A stretch of DNA of 64,000 nt from Chitinophaga oryzae (GTDB lineage: Bacteria > Bacteroidota > Bacteroidia > Chitinophagales > Chitinophagaceae), in the NCBI RefSeq assembly GCF_012516375.2, contig NZ_CP051204.2, forward strand, positions 4,030,001 through 4,094,000. The letters are read 5' to 3'. The notes beneath the pieces were generated by a model that was not told the origin of the DNA, searched no databases, and was given only the letters and a program-made list of their open reading frames with translations. A program made the translations under genes and the position numbers. Of the stretch, positions 24,466 through 34,438 are shown piece by piece (the first letter of the stretch is position 1; each line of letters starts with the position of its first letter).

Positions 24466-26093
24466 TTTTCTGAGGGATTAGTGTCTTTGTATTGCCGCTG
24501 TAAGGCCAGCAGTTGTTGTTTCAGGCTGTCGGTCACCGGGGCATAGGCCGGGTTGCCGTACTGGTTTTTCATTTCGTGCGGGTCCTGTTGTAAGTCATAC
24601 AGTTCCCATTCGTCGATGTCGTTGTAGAAATGAATCAGCTTGTAACGCGCCGTACGGATGCCGTAGTGCCGTTTGACCATATGCCACGACGGGTATTCGT
24701 AATAGTGATAGTAAGTGGCGGTACGCCAGCCGGCGGGCGCCCGGCCGTTGTTGGCCAGTACAGGTTTTAATGACTTCCCCTGCATGTCTGCCGGGATATG
24801 CGCGCCTGCATAGTCCAGCAGGGTAGGTGCAAAGTCCACGTTCATGGCGAAGGCGTCGCTGCTGCTGCCCGGACGGATGCCCGGCGGGTAACGTATCAGC
24901 AGTGGCATACGGTAACATTCTTCATACATCATCCGCTTATCGAAGAAGCCATGTTCGCCCAGAAAGAAACCCTGGTCAGACGTATACACGATGATAGTGT
25001 TGTCCAGTTCCCCGGTGGCTTCAAGATGCTTCAACAGGCGACCTACATTGTCGTCTACTGCTTTTACACAGGAAAGGTAATCCCGCATGTATTGCTGGTA
25101 TTTCCAGCGCACGAGGTCCGCGCCCCGGGGCTTCAGCCGGTTGTATTCGGCTACACGGCCGGCATAGGCTTTATTCCACTGTACTTTCTCTGCCGGCGTC
25201 AGGCGGTTGTACACCTGGAAAAAACGATGCAGGTCTTCGGCCTTGTTGTTGGCCTGTTTGTAGTCGTCGCCTTTGGAGTCTTTGAAGGCGCGGCGTGCAG
25301 GGCGTTGCTCCATGGCGCGCAACGTGTCTGCTGCGGCCACTTTGAGGTCCCAGGCATCCCACATATCGGTGCTGATGTTCATCAGCTGCTCTCTGGCGGC
25401 CCTTCCACGGTCGCGGAAATCGTCCAGCAGATTGGGTGGCTCGGGAAACGTGATACTGTCGAAGGTGCCCAGGTCGCGAACAGCCGGCATCCAGTTTCGA
25501 TGCGGTGCTTTATGCTGGTAGATGAGCAGATAGGGCTTGCTTTTATCACGATGTTCCAGGAAACGTATCGCCTTGTCGGTGATCACATCTGTCACATAAC
25601 CCTGCTCCCGGATGGTATCGCCGTTCTCTATAAAATCAGGTTGATAGTACTCTCCCTGGTTCGGCAGGATGCTGTAGTAGTCAAATCCTACCGGAAGGGA
25701 GCCCAGGTGCCATTTGCCGATCATTGCTGTCTGGTAACCTGCCTGGTGCAGCAGCTGCGGATAGATTACCTGGCTGCTATCGAAGGTTTTGGCGTTGTCA
25801 GTCAGCCCGTTGATATGGTTGTACTTTCCGGTGAGGATAGTGGCACGGGAAGGACCGCAAACGGCATTGGTCACGAAGCAGTTCCGGAACAGCATTCCCT
25901 CACTGGCCAGCCGGTCCAGGTGGGGCGTCCGGACCAGCGAGGTATCATAACAGCTCATCGCCCTTGTGGTATGGTCGTCTGTCATGATGAAAATGATGTT
26001 GGGCCGTTTCTCCGGCTTTTTGGGCTGACAACTGCATAGCATGGCAAGCCCGGCACAACAGCCAAGGGCGTTGCGAAGGAGCGTTGATCGCAT
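24462..26093 (-). CDS. Sulfatase lipoprotein, N-acetylglucosamine-6-O-sulfatase-like (S1_11)
   Basis: The 543-residue protein has a lipobox (Cys22) and the sulfatase core with MTDDHT, formylglycine site C79-G-P-S-R (NAVCGPSRATILTGKYNHING) and GKWHLG. A long insert at about 235-330 and the FLGEHGFFDKRMMYEE segment agree with GlcNAc-6-O-sulfatases such as the one in the Bacteroides heparan locus (family S1_11). The gene begins nine bases after the PL12 stop. Confidence 0.85.
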   Translation of the reverse strand: MRSTLLRNALGCCAGLAMLCSCQPKKPEKRPNIIFIMTDDHTTRAMSCYDTSLVRTPHLDRLASEGMLFRNCFVTNAVCGPSRATILTGKYNHINGLTDNAKTFDSSQVIYPQLLHQAGYQTAMIGKWHLGSLPVGFDYYSILPNQGEYYQPDFIENGDTIREQGYVTDVITDKAIRFLEHRDKSKPYLLIYQHKAPHRNWMPAVRDLGTFDSITFPEPPNLLDDFRDRGRAAREQLMNISTDMWDAWDLKVAAADTLRAMEQRPARRAFKDSKGDDYKQANNKAEDLHRFFQVYNRLTPAEKVQWNKAYAGRVAEYNRLKPRGADLVRWKYQQYMRDYLSCVKAVDDNVGRLLKHLEATGELDNTIIVYTSDQGFFLGEHGFFDKRMMYEECYRMPLLIRYPPGIRPGSSSDAFAMNVDFAPTLLDYAGAHIPADMQGKSLKPVLANNGRAPAGWRTATYYHYYEYPSWHMVKRHYGIRTARYKLIHFYNDIDEWELYDLQQDPHEMKNQYGNPAYAPVTDSLKQQLLALQRQYKDTNPSEK

Positions 26094-26102
26094 ATGTTTC
26101 GT

Positions 26103-28054
26103 TTATGGTTTCAGGTTATATCCGAGTTCGTAGGATTGTTGGTCAATAGTAACGGTGGCGCTTACACGGTTTTCGTCAGCCGCCTTCACAGCAGCCCGGA
26201 TAACGGGCGTCTTTCCGCTCACCGGGTATATGACGGTAATGAAACGCTGTGTCTTCCCGTCCTGTTTGGCGGACTGAAAAGCATACGCGTCCCGCTGTTC
26301 TTTCTGCCGGTAGGCATACGATACATAGCTGTCTTCTTTGGCCATAGTAGCTGGCTGCGCGGGAAAACACTGCAACAGCACATTGTTATGGTCATTGAAG
26401 TTGGTCGTTACTGTTAACGCTTTATGGTCTGCGGTCGTTGGGCCTTCTTTGAAACCATAGTGCAGGGCTACCTCCCCGGTGGCGTCTCCGATGGCTTCAT
26501 CGATGATCACAAAAAAACGTTTCTCTACAAAGTAAACGGAACGGCGATGGGTGAGCCCTTTGTAGCTTGGGTTTTCATATACCAGCTGGTCCAGCCGGGG
26601 GAAGTGTTCCATTGTAGGCGCTTTGCGTTGACTTCCATATCGGCGTTGTCCAGGGTCAGGGTATTGTGTACCCTCGTCTGGCGGAACCAGTTGCGTTCCT
26701 TCATCACGGCTTCGTCGCCGCCATAAACATAACAACCTGCGTCCGGGAAGAAATTGCGGCCATGGATGTACAGTTCAAAAGTACCGTTGTCCGGCTGGCT
26801 GTGCCAGAAAGCCGGCGGACTGGCTTTGAGCACCATCATGGTGGCATCCGGCGTCCAGCCGTTGCGGAAGATATAGATGCCGCCGTCTTTTAAGGCATTT
26901 GACAGGTGCGCGGGCGGTGTTCCTTTTTTGAAGTCGGTGGCGAAATAACGGATCACTTCATTGTCAGGAAATACTTTTGCCCAGCCTTTAAAATCTCTCA
27001 GCAGGCCCGATTTCTTTTCCAGCTTGGCATCGCTGAACATGGGATAGGTATAGTCGGGAAAGGTGAATTCCGCTACGGCCATGATCATATTCTCCACGGT
27101 AGCCTTGTAGGAGGCGGGGAACTGGTCCGCAATGCCATTGATCTGCAATATTTCCAGCGCCCGGCAGAAAATCTGTATGGCGGCAATGTGATAGTTGAAT
27201 GACAGCTCAAACTGCAGTCCGTCAGGATATACCTGCACGCCTATTTCCTTATTGAGGATGCCGGTGCCGGAAGCCCGCCATGCGGCGGCGTCGCGGTATT
27301 CCGGGAAGAAAGTGCCGGCGGTGATGATACGCTGCGCTTCAAACAGCAGGTGGTTGCCCTTTTCTGAATAGTGATGCACGATGTAGTCGGCATGGACATA
27401 GTAGTTATGCAGGAAAGCCAGCAGGAATTCAGGCGTGAACGCCGGCGAGTGCAGGAAGTACTGGAACTGGGCCGTTTGGCTTGCCACCCGGTGACTGATC
27501 TCCAGGGGACGCCATGCAAAGCGGTCATTTTCAGGAGAGAGCCCCTGAGGGTTTTTAGCCATCCAGTCAAGATACTGACTGGCCCATGCTTTGGCATATT
27601 GCTCGTCGCCGGTGGCGCGGTACATTTGGCCCATAGGTTCCCACCAGTACATCCGGTGTAACTGCCAGCGCAGTTCATTGTCTTTCACCGGCCACAGCTG
27701 CCAGTTGATGTCATCGCCGTAGAAATAGGGTTTATAACCTTTATGGGCAAAGAAGATATGTTTCAGCCCGTCTTCCGCTTTCTTCCGTTCTTCGGCATTG
27801 GGCATCGGTACGGGCCCGGTGGCTTCCACTTCCGGATGATGTACGTCCTTACGTTGACGGTAGTACGCTAACAGCTGTACCGCTGCGTTGCGGTAGTCTT
27901 TTTTCAGCCAGCTGGCTTTTACTTTTTCCAGTCCTTTCCGGTCAAGGTCCAGCCGGGAGAATACGCTGGTGTCTGACTGGGCCGTCAGACGCTGCTGCCC
28001 TGCCAGGAGCAGGACAGACAGCAGCGGAAGGAGAGCCTTTATGAAACGTGCCAT
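26103..28054 (-). pseudogene. PL12 heparinase II/III-like lyase, frameshifted
   Basis: Two overlapping frames make one PL12 heparan-sulfate lyase. The first (26525-28054, 509 codons) has a signal peptide, the alpha-barrel (HRMYWWEPMGQMYRATGDEQYAKA and HNYYVHADYIVHHYSEKGNHLLFEAQ) and the FWHSQPDNGTFELYIHGRNFFPDAG catalytic sandwich region, then runs into about 25 out-of-frame residues and stops. The second frame (26103-26735) holds the natural ending, VYENPSYKGLTHRRSVYFVEKRFFVIIDEAIGDATG. The junction is the G5 run at 26597-26601 (plus strand); adding one G restores NTSPRLDQLVYENPSYKGL and a 650-residue protein. It is either a real frameshift, a phase-variable tract or a sequencing error. Confidence 0.85.
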
Positions 28055-28057
28055 GGA

Positions 28058-29692
28058 TCAGTATTTTGGGTTTTGGGTGAGGGTTGGGTTTTCGTCGCGC
28101 TCGCGTTGCGGGATGGGGAAAAGTTCGTGTTTACCATCCTGGAAGTTGTCGCCTGCCACGTAGGGGAAATTGGCGCGGTAGGCTTTCAGGGCGGTCTGCG
28201 TAGCACGGATTTTAGCGCCCAGCATGTTCCAGCGGATCAGGTCCCATTTGCGGAAACCTTCGAAGCACAGCTCATGCGCTCTTTCATCCACGAGTGCGTT
28301 AAAGAAAGCCGCTTGTGCCAGGCCGGGCGTTAAATCCGGCAGGCCGGCCCTGTGGCGTACTTCATTGACGGCGCTGTAGGCCAACTGTGTGGGGCCGTTC
28401 ACTTCATTTTCTGCTTCGGCCTGCATCAGCAGCACATCGGCATAACGCAGCAGCACCCAGTTAATATCTGTGTTGTTGGGATCTTTGGGAGAAGTACCCT
28501 GCCAGTTGCGCCGCCACTTCCCGGGAGCCCATTTGGCATCGGCGGTACCGGTCAGCGGTACGGTATTGCCGTTTTTGTCGATCTGGAAGGTCGCCACGGC
28601 TACGTCTCTACGGAGATCGTCTTTTTCAAAGGTTTTCTGAAACAGCGGATGAGTGACGTAGAAGGAATTGGCGCGGCCGTAGGGGCTGGCAGCGTCGCAC
28701 AACGGGCTGTTCCAGGTGCCGATCACGCCGCTGTTGGAGGCTTGTCCCAGCGGGTTGAAAAGCGCTGCTTCGAACATGCTCTCTTTGGGTTCCAGCTTCA
28801 GCGAACAATAGTTACGGAACACCTGCTCATAGCTGGTGTTCAGGGAATGTTCGCCGGAGGCGATAACAGCTTTGGTCTGTGTGAGCGCGCTGTCGTAATA
28901 CTGGCGGTAGTTGTCGGGACGTTTCATGGTACCGTCCTGGCGGAGGGAGTAACCGCCACGATAGAGGTACACGCGTGCCAGGATACCTTTTACTGCGCCT
29001 TTGCTTACCCGTTCGTCCTGTCCTTTGGCCGAATTCCAGGGCACGGTGGCAGCAGCGGCTTTCAGATCGGTAATGATCTGGTCGTATACCTTTTCCCGGT
29101 CTGTCCGGGGCAGCTGTAATTGCTCGGTGGGTGACTGGGTGGGGGTGGTTTTCAGGGGTACGTCTCCCCATAATCTTACCAGGTCGAAGTAGTACAATGC
29201 GCGCAGAAATTGGGCTTCGCCCAGCAGGCGGGCCAGTGTTTTTTTCTGGTCTTCCGTTCCGTTTTTATAGAGTTCCATCTCCGGGATTCGCTGGATCACC
29301 AGGTTGGCACGGTCGATGCCGATATACAACATGCGCCATGTTTCCCGCAGCCACGGATGGGTGGGAGACACGCCATAGTGGGCCAGGATCCGTTTTTCAT
29401 CATTCAGCACGTTGCCCTGTACCTGTGCGATGTCGGTATCGATGGCGTAGGCCAGCGACAGGTAAAAACCGTAGGTGCTTTGTTCCCCTAAAACGTCATA
29501 CACGCCCATGGTGGCCATGGTGGCCTGGTTTACGTTTTTGAAGAAGGTATTGGAAGCATAATAGGAGTATGGATCTTCTTCCAGTTGCTTCTCACAGGAG
29601 GCAACGGACATCATCATCAGCCCGGCGGCCGCAAACGGCGTTAGCTTCCGGCATATGGCACTACCAAAGGCAGTCAGTTTATGGTAAGTCAT
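28058..29692 (-). CDS. SusD/RagB-family outer-membrane glycan-binding lipoprotein
   Basis: The 544-residue lipoprotein (lipobox SVASC, then EKQLEEDP) has the SusD-like TPR fold and typical phrases: RALYYFDLVRLWGDVPLKTTPT near residue 185, WVLLRYADVLLMQAEAENEVNGP and ELCFEGFRKWDLIRWNM near the C-terminus, ending NPTLTQNPKY. It pairs with the SusC encoded 20 bases upstream and binds oligosaccharides at the surface. Position in the locus indicates sulfated glycosaminoglycan ligands. It begins the run of degradative genes, three bases before the PL12 gene. Confidence 0.92.
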   Translation of the reverse strand: MTYHKLTAFGSAICRKLTPFAAAGLMMMSVASCEKQLEEDPYSYYASNTFFKNVNQATMATMGVYDVLGEQSTYGFYLSLAYAIDTDIAQVQGNVLNDEKRILAHYGVSPTHPWLRETWRMLYIGIDRANLVIQRIPEMELYKNGTEDQKKTLARLLGEAQFLRALYYFDLVRLWGDVPLKTTPTQSPTEQLQLPRTDREKVYDQIITDLKAAAATVPWNSAKGQDERVSKGAVKGILARVYLYRGGYSLRQDGTMKRPDNYRQYYDSALTQTKAVIASGEHSLNTSYEQVFRNYCSLKLEPKESMFEAALFNPLGQASNSGVIGTWNSPLCDAASPYGRANSFYVTHPLFQKTFEKDDLRRDVAVATFQIDKNGNTVPLTGTADAKWAPGKWRRNWQGTSPKDPNNTDINWVLLRYADVLLMQAEAENEVNGPTQLAYSAVNEVRHRAGLPDLTPGLAQAAFFNALVDERAHELCFEGFRKWDLIRWNMLGAKIRATQTALKAYRANFPYVAGDNFQDGKHELFPIPQRERDENPTLTQNPKY

Positions 29693-29712
29693 CGGAGGAG
29701 TGTTTAATAGTT

Positions 29713-32700
29713 TTAAAATGCAACATTAGCGCCCACAGTGTAGGAGCGGCTTCTGGGGTAGGCCCCGAAATCTACGCCCGGCGTGATGCCGCCCTGGTTG
29801 CGGGTGCTTACTTCCGGATCATAACCGCTGTAAGATGTGAACGTATGAATGTTGTACGCAGTGAAGTAAAGCCGGCAGCTGTTAACCTTCACGCGGCCCA
29901 GCAGGCTTTTGGGAAGATTGTATCCCAGGCTGATATTGTTGATCCGCAGGAAGGAACCGTCTTCCACCATCTGGTCGTAGAACTTGAGATCGCGGCCGCT
30001 GCCTTCGAGCGACGGAATGGTCTTTCCATTATTGACCTCCGCCAGCTGCGCCGGATCGGTGATCTTATTGCCGTTCCCGTCAATAGTACTCCAGCGGTCT
30101 TTGATATAGGCGTAGGCGTTACGGTAGGCCAGGTAAGTCTGGCTGTTCACCAGTTTGTTGGCGTTGTAAATTTTATTGCCGTACATCCAGTTGATGAAGA
30201 CGCTCAGGTCAAAACCTTTATAGGAGAAAGTATTGGTGATGCCGCCATAATGTTTGGGGGTGGCGTCGCCAATCACCGTGCGGTCGTCTGAGGTAATCAG
30301 GCCGTCTGTTTTGCCACCCGGACCGGAAACGTCCTGCAGTTTCAGGTAGCCGGGTTTGGGATAGTCGTTGGGGTTATAAGGGATGCCGGGCTTTAAAGTA
30401 TATTTCTGAGTAGCCGGGTCATAATCGAAATCGCTGACCTGGTACACGCCGTCGGATTTATAACCGTACATGAGCCCTACAGGCGAGCCTACCTGCACCA
30501 GGTAATCGCCTTCTTTCAGCGCGCCGTAGCCGGATTCGCCGTAGAAGAAACTGGGGCCGGCCAGCGCTTTCACTTTGTTTTTGTTAAAGGAGATGTTGAA
30601 GATTGTCCGCCACTCAAACTGTTTTTTGCTGATGTTGACAGTGTTCAGGGTCAGCTCTAACCCCTGGTTACTGGTTTCGCCGATATTTTTCAACACAGCG
30701 GTGTAACCGGAGAGATAGGGCACCTGTGCATTCAGGAGGAGGTCGCGGGTATTATTGCGGTAATAGTCCGCTGTCAGTTGTATCCGCTGGTCGAGGAAAC
30801 CGATGTCTGCACCGATGTTCTGGGAGACGGTGGTTTCCCATTTCAGGTTGGGATTGGGCAGGGTAGTGGAGCCTACGCCGATGACCGGTTGATCGTTCAG
30901 CGGGTAATAGTTGGTGCCCAGGAGGGACAGGGATAGATAGTTATTGATACGGTTGTTACCCGACTGGCCATAGCTCAGGCGGAACTTCAGGTCGGACAGC
31001 AGGTGTTGCTGTTTCATGAAGTTCTCCTCAATAGCACGCCATGCCAGCGCTACAGAGGGGAAGTAGCCGAATTTGTTGCCCGAGCCGAATTTGGAAGAGC
31101 CGTCGGCGCGCATACTGGCCGTTACAAGGTAGCGGTCTTTGTAGCTGTAGTTGGCCCTGCCGAAGAAAGAGATCAGTTTCTCGTCGTCACGGAAGGAGCG
31201 GGGGATGCCTGCCAGTGCGCCCTGTGAGAGATCGTCGAGGCCAATGTCGCCATTTGGAAATTTAGCGGCGCTGGCTTCCACGAAGCGGGAGGTGGCATAA
31301 AGCTGCTCCTGGCCGATCAGTAGGTTCAGTTTATGTTTTTTATGGAAGGTTTTGTCGAAAGTCAGTGTATTGGAGTAGTTCCAGCTGCTGCCCTGTGTAA
31401 GGCCGATGGAGCCGTTGGGGCCACCGGTGCGGCGGGCGTTAACGGACCGGTCGCCGTTGAATAAATTCGCATCGCGGTTGTTGGCTTTCAGTCCCACGAC
31501 GCCTTTATAAGTCAGATTTTTGAGCAGCTTGTATTCCAGCGCGCCGTTGAGGTACAGGGCTTTCAGGTCGGTGCTGCGGTATTCTGCGAAGGCGTTGGTA
31601 CGCGGATTTTGCATCACGTTGCCGTTGTCGTCCTGGAGAGCGGGATCTTCGTCAACATTTACGAGATCGATGTCATTGCCGCTTTTACCGATAGTGGGAC
31701 GGTATTGCAGGATGTTCATCAGTTTGTTGAACCGGTTTTCGCCTTCGGAGGTGCCGCTGCCATAGATGTTCTGGGTGGTATAAGTCACGCTGGCGGATAC
31801 TTTCAGCCGGTTGTTGTCGCTGTGGTCGATGCTCAGTTTGGCAACGTTCTTTTTGGCGCCGCTGTTGACCATGATGCCCTGTTCATTATTGAAGGAGTAG
31901 AACAGGTTGAAGCGGGTGTTTTTATTGCCGCCGCTGGCGCCGATTTTATGGTACTGTGTGGTGGCATTGCCGCCATACATCTGTTGCTGCCAGTCGATGC
32001 CCGGTCTGCCTTCGTACAGTGTTTTCAGCTCGCTGAAGGCGCCGTAGCGGGTGGTGAATTTCTGCAGGAGGTCGGGGTCGCCCATGCTTCTTTCATAGTC
32101 CATCAGCACGTAATCGTAGGGCGTCATCATATCGATCTTGCTGGTCACCTGTTTGCCGCCGTAGTACATATCGTAGGATACCTGTGTGCGGCCGCTGACG
32201 CCTTTTTTGGTGGTCACCAGCACTACGCCGTTGGCGCCGCGGGCGCCGTAGATGGCAGTAGCGGAGGCGTCTTTCAGGACTTCAATATTTTCGATGTCGG
32301 TGGGATCGAGGAAGCTGAGGCCGTCTGTTTGCGGGAATCCGTCGATCACATAAAGGGGCTCATTACTTTGGGTGATGGAGCCGCCACCTCTTATTTTAAT
32401 GGAGATGCCTGCGCCCGGGGAACCTTCTGCCGCGGATACCTGCACACCTGCGGCGCGGCCTGCGAGGGCCTGCGCCACGTTCTGTACCGGCACTTTGGCC
32501 AGGTCGCTGCCTTTAACGGAGGCGATGGAGCCGGTAAGGTCGCGGCGTTTAACAGTGCCGTAGCCTACCACTACTACTTCATCCAGCCCTTTTACATCTT
32601 CCTGCAGTGTCATCTTCACCGGGGCATTGTCGCTCACGGTAAGGTGCATCTTACGGTAACCCATCAACGAAAACACCAGGACTTCCCCTTTGGGAGCTAC

Positions 32701-33264
32701 TATTTTAAACTGGCCGCTGGCGGCGGAGGAAACGCCTTTGGAGGTACCCTGTATGTGCACCGCCACGCCCGGAAGCGGGTTGCCGGCGGCATCAGTGATT
32801 TTGCCGGTAACGGTGATACCGGTATCTATCGCCAGCGGGATGTCTTTGGAAAGCGCTTCCAGTTCACCGGCAGCCAGGTATTCGAGCCCGCTGCTCCTGG
32901 GTTTGGCTTTCAGAATGATGTATTGTTTACCGAGGGGTTCAAAGATCACGCCGGCAGGGGCGAGGACTTTCTCCAGCACGGTACTGAGTTTCTCGTTGAC
33001 GAAAGTGCCGTTCAGCTCCGGGTAAGATAGAAAAAGATTGGTCGTATAGGAAAAACGAAGGCCCGTAAGGTCGGTGATATGCTCCAGCGCCTGTTCTACC
33101 GGCTCATGATGAAGCGAGATGGTGATACGTGCATTCAGCGATTTCTGCGCGCGGGCGTCCCTGCCATACAACAGGCCCGCCCCCAGCATCACGATAAGTA
33201 AAGGTAGAATGGTAGTTCGCATAATTATAAGCAATAGCTTACTTATACAATCATTTAATTGCAT
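29713..33264 (-). CDS. SusC/RagA TonB-dependent transporter with STN signalling domain
   Basis: The 1183-residue protein has a signal peptide, then a secretin/TonB N-terminal STN domain at about 45-115 (LHHEPVEQALEHITDLTGLRFSY), a carboxypeptidase-regulatory domain (GKITDAAGNPLPGVAVHIQGTSKG at about 155-178), the TonB plug (VVVVGYGTVKRRDLTGSIASVKG) and a 22-strand barrel ending VGANVAF. The STN domain is used to signal to a FecR-type anti-sigma factor, and that gene is directly upstream. It imports oligosaccharides with SusD. An internal start at 33222 is possible, but the longer form resembles related Chitinophaga receptors. Confidence 0.92.
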   Translation of the reverse strand: MQLNDCISKLLLIIMRTTILPLLIVMLGAGLLYGRDARAQKSLNARITISLHHEPVEQALEHITDLTGLRFSYTTNLFLSYPELNGTFVNEKLSTVLEKVLAPAGVIFEPLGKQYIILKAKPRSSGLEYLAAGELEALSKDIPLAIDTGITVTGKITDAAGNPLPGVAVHIQGTSKGVSSAASGQFKIVAPKGEVLVFSLMGYRKMHLTVSDNAPVKMTLQEDVKGLDEVVVVGYGTVKRRDLTGSIASVKGSDLAKVPVQNVAQALAGRAAGVQVSAAEGSPGAGISIKIRGGGSITQSNEPLYVIDGFPQTDGLSFLDPTDIENIEVLKDASATAIYGARGANGVVLVTTKKGVSGRTQVSYDMYYGGKQVTSKIDMMTPYDYVLMDYERSMGDPDLLQKFTTRYGAFSELKTLYEGRPGIDWQQQMYGGNATTQYHKIGASGGNKNTRFNLFYSFNNEQGIMVNSGAKKNVAKLSIDHSDNNRLKVSASVTYTTQNIYGSGTSEGENRFNKLMNILQYRPTIGKSGNDIDLVNVDEDPALQDDNGNVMQNPRTNAFAEYRSTDLKALYLNGALEYKLLKNLTYKGVVGLKANNRDANLFNGDRSVNARRTGGPNGSIGLTQGSSWNYSNTLTFDKTFHKKHKLNLLIGQEQLYATSRFVEASAAKFPNGDIGLDDLSQGALAGIPRSFRDDEKLISFFGRANYSYKDRYLVTASMRADGSSKFGSGNKFGYFPSVALAWRAIEENFMKQQHLLSDLKFRLSYGQSGNNRINNYLSLSLLGTNYYPLNDQPVIGVGSTTLPNPNLKWETTVSQNIGADIGFLDQRIQLTADYYRNNTRDLLLNAQVPYLSGYTAVLKNIGETSNQGLELTLNTVNISKKQFEWRTIFNISFNKNKVKALAGPSFFYGESGYGALKEGDYLVQVGSPVGLMYGYKSDGVYQVSDFDYDPATQKYTLKPGIPYNPNDYPKPGYLKLQDVSGPGGKTDGLITSDDRTVIGDATPKHYGGITNTFSYKGFDLSVFINWMYGNKIYNANKLVNSQTYLAYRNAYAYIKDRWSTIDGNGNKITDPAQLAEVNNGKTIPSLEGSGRDLKFYDQMVEDGSFLRINNISLGYNLPKSLLGRVKVNSCRLYFTAYNIHTFTSYSGYDPEVSTRNQGGITPGVDFGAYPRSRSYTVGANVAF

Positions 33265-33311
33265 AACTTCGTAGTGGTTTGGTTAATAAAATGTAGTGAC
33301 TAAGCCATTTG

Positions 33312-33333
33312 CAGGGATGTTGGCGCATCCCTG
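33312..33333. repeat. Short inverted repeat between FecR and SusC
   Basis: CAGGGATG (33312-33319) and CATCCCTG (33326-33333) pair around a 6-base loop and are followed on the plus strand by five T residues. On the minus strand, which is the transcribed direction, there is no U-tract, so its role is unclear; it may attenuate the SusC transcript. Confidence 0.45.
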
Positions 33334-33361
33334 TTTTTGTTTGTTACATGCTGACGCTGAT

Positions 33362-33411
33362 TATATGTTAGGTTGATGATCGGTTTTATATGTCAGGTTG
33401 ATGATTGGTTT
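33362..33411. repeat. Tandem 25-bp repeat after FecR
   Basis: Two 25-base units, 33362-33386 and 33387-33411, match except at two positions. They end exactly at the stop of the FecR gene and lie upstream of SusC, so they could be a duplicated regulatory site or a replication slippage product. Confidence 0.6.
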
Positions 33412-33412
33412 T

Positions 33413-34396
33413 TTACCGGCAGCCTTCTCCGCTCCAGGTAATGTTGCCGTCCTGCAGCTGGTATCTGCCATTGCTGGTGGCTGCAATGAGTTCCAGTGAC
33501 TGCTGGAGGGACTGGTCTGTCAGGTCTACAGTGAGGCTGCAGTGTTGCAGTCCTTCACCTTCTATCTGACAGTGGACATTAAATTTCTTTTCCAGCCGCT
33601 GAATGACTTCCGCAAAGGCCATACGGTGAAAATTCATGTTGTACTGGGTGCCAGCTTCGAGGAGCGACTGCTCCCGGGGCACAACAGCTTTCACGGTAAA
33701 CTGGCTGCTGTCTGCCACCAGTTTTTGTCTTGCCGCCAGTACAGCGGTTTGTTTTGGTTGACCTTCCCTGCCACCGGCTACAGCAACTTTACCCGTGAGC
33801 ACACTCAGTTCCATCCCATTGGTGGCCGGGAGCACCCGCAGGTTAAAGCTTGTGCCCAGTACTTTGGCGGTGTAGCTGCCGGCTTCCACTACGAAAGGTT
33901 GTTGCGGCCTCTGGGTGACTTCAAACAGTGCTTCGCCGGTGAGCTGTACCTGCCGGATGTCCTGCCCGAAATGGTCCGGGTACTGCAGTTGACTGCCGGG
34001 TTTCAGCCATACGATGCTGCTGTCGGGCAGGATGACTTTCTGTGTGGCCATGCCGCTGTTCACCTGGTGAATAACGGGTGCGGATGACCACCAGTGATAA
34101 TGTTGCCCTGCCAGTATTACAAGGCCGCCGAGGCAGGCTGCTGCGGCCACGGCATACCATCTGTTGCGTTTAGGCGCAGCCGTTGCCTGAGGCTGCTCCT
34201 CCTGTATCCGCGCTGTAAGCTGCTGCAGGATGCGTTCCCGTATAACGGCCGGCGTATCGCTGTCTGCCGGTAGTATCAGTTTTTCATCATCGAACTGGTT
34301 GTACCAGTCGTTGAATTCGGCGAGTTCCGCTGCAGAAATATTGCCTTGCAGCCATTTCTGCGCCAACTCACGGATCCTTGGTGGTGGATGTTGCAT
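33413..34396 (-). CDS. FecR-family anti-sigma factor
   Basis: The 327-residue protein has an N-terminal cytoplasmic anti-sigma region (about 1-75; RIRELAQKWLQGNISAAELAEFNDWYNQ), one membrane helix at about 80-98 (RWYAVAAAACLGGLVILAG) and a periplasmic FecR domain (VILPDSSIVWLKPGSQLQYP and VQLTGEALFEVTQRPQQPFVVEAGSYTAKVLGTSFNLR), then a C-terminal DUF4974-like part (FHRMAFAEVIQRLEKKFNVHC). It passes the STN signal from the SusC to the sigma factor. The gene lies 42 bases after the sigma gene and 148 bases before SusC. Confidence 0.92.
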   Translation of the reverse strand: MQHPPPRIRELAQKWLQGNISAAELAEFNDWYNQFDDEKLILPADSDTPAVIRERILQQLTARIQEEQPQATAAPKRNRWYAVAAAACLGGLVILAGQHYHWWSSAPVIHQVNSGMATQKVILPDSSIVWLKPGSQLQYPDHFGQDIRQVQLTGEALFEVTQRPQQPFVVEAGSYTAKVLGTSFNLRVLPATNGMELSVLTGKVAVAGGREGQPKQTAVLAARQKLVADSSQFTVKAVVPREQSLLEAGTQYNMNFHRMAFAEVIQRLEKKFNVHCQIEGEGLQHCSLTVDLTDQSLQQSLELIAATSNGRYQLQDGNITWSGEGCR

Positions 34397-34438
34397 TGGT
34401 GGATTTATCTATAATGACAAATAAGAAAGAAAGATGTC

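Noticed and set aside
26103-26735. Separate small minus-strand gene beside the PL12 lyase
   Set aside because: Its sequence is the natural C-terminus of PL12 proteins; it continues the upstream frame if one G is added at 26597-26601, so it is part of a frameshifted gene.
31609-33030. Long plus-strand open frame (473 codons) opposite SusC
   Set aside because: It lies antisense to a SusC with all domains intact and has no recognisable motifs.
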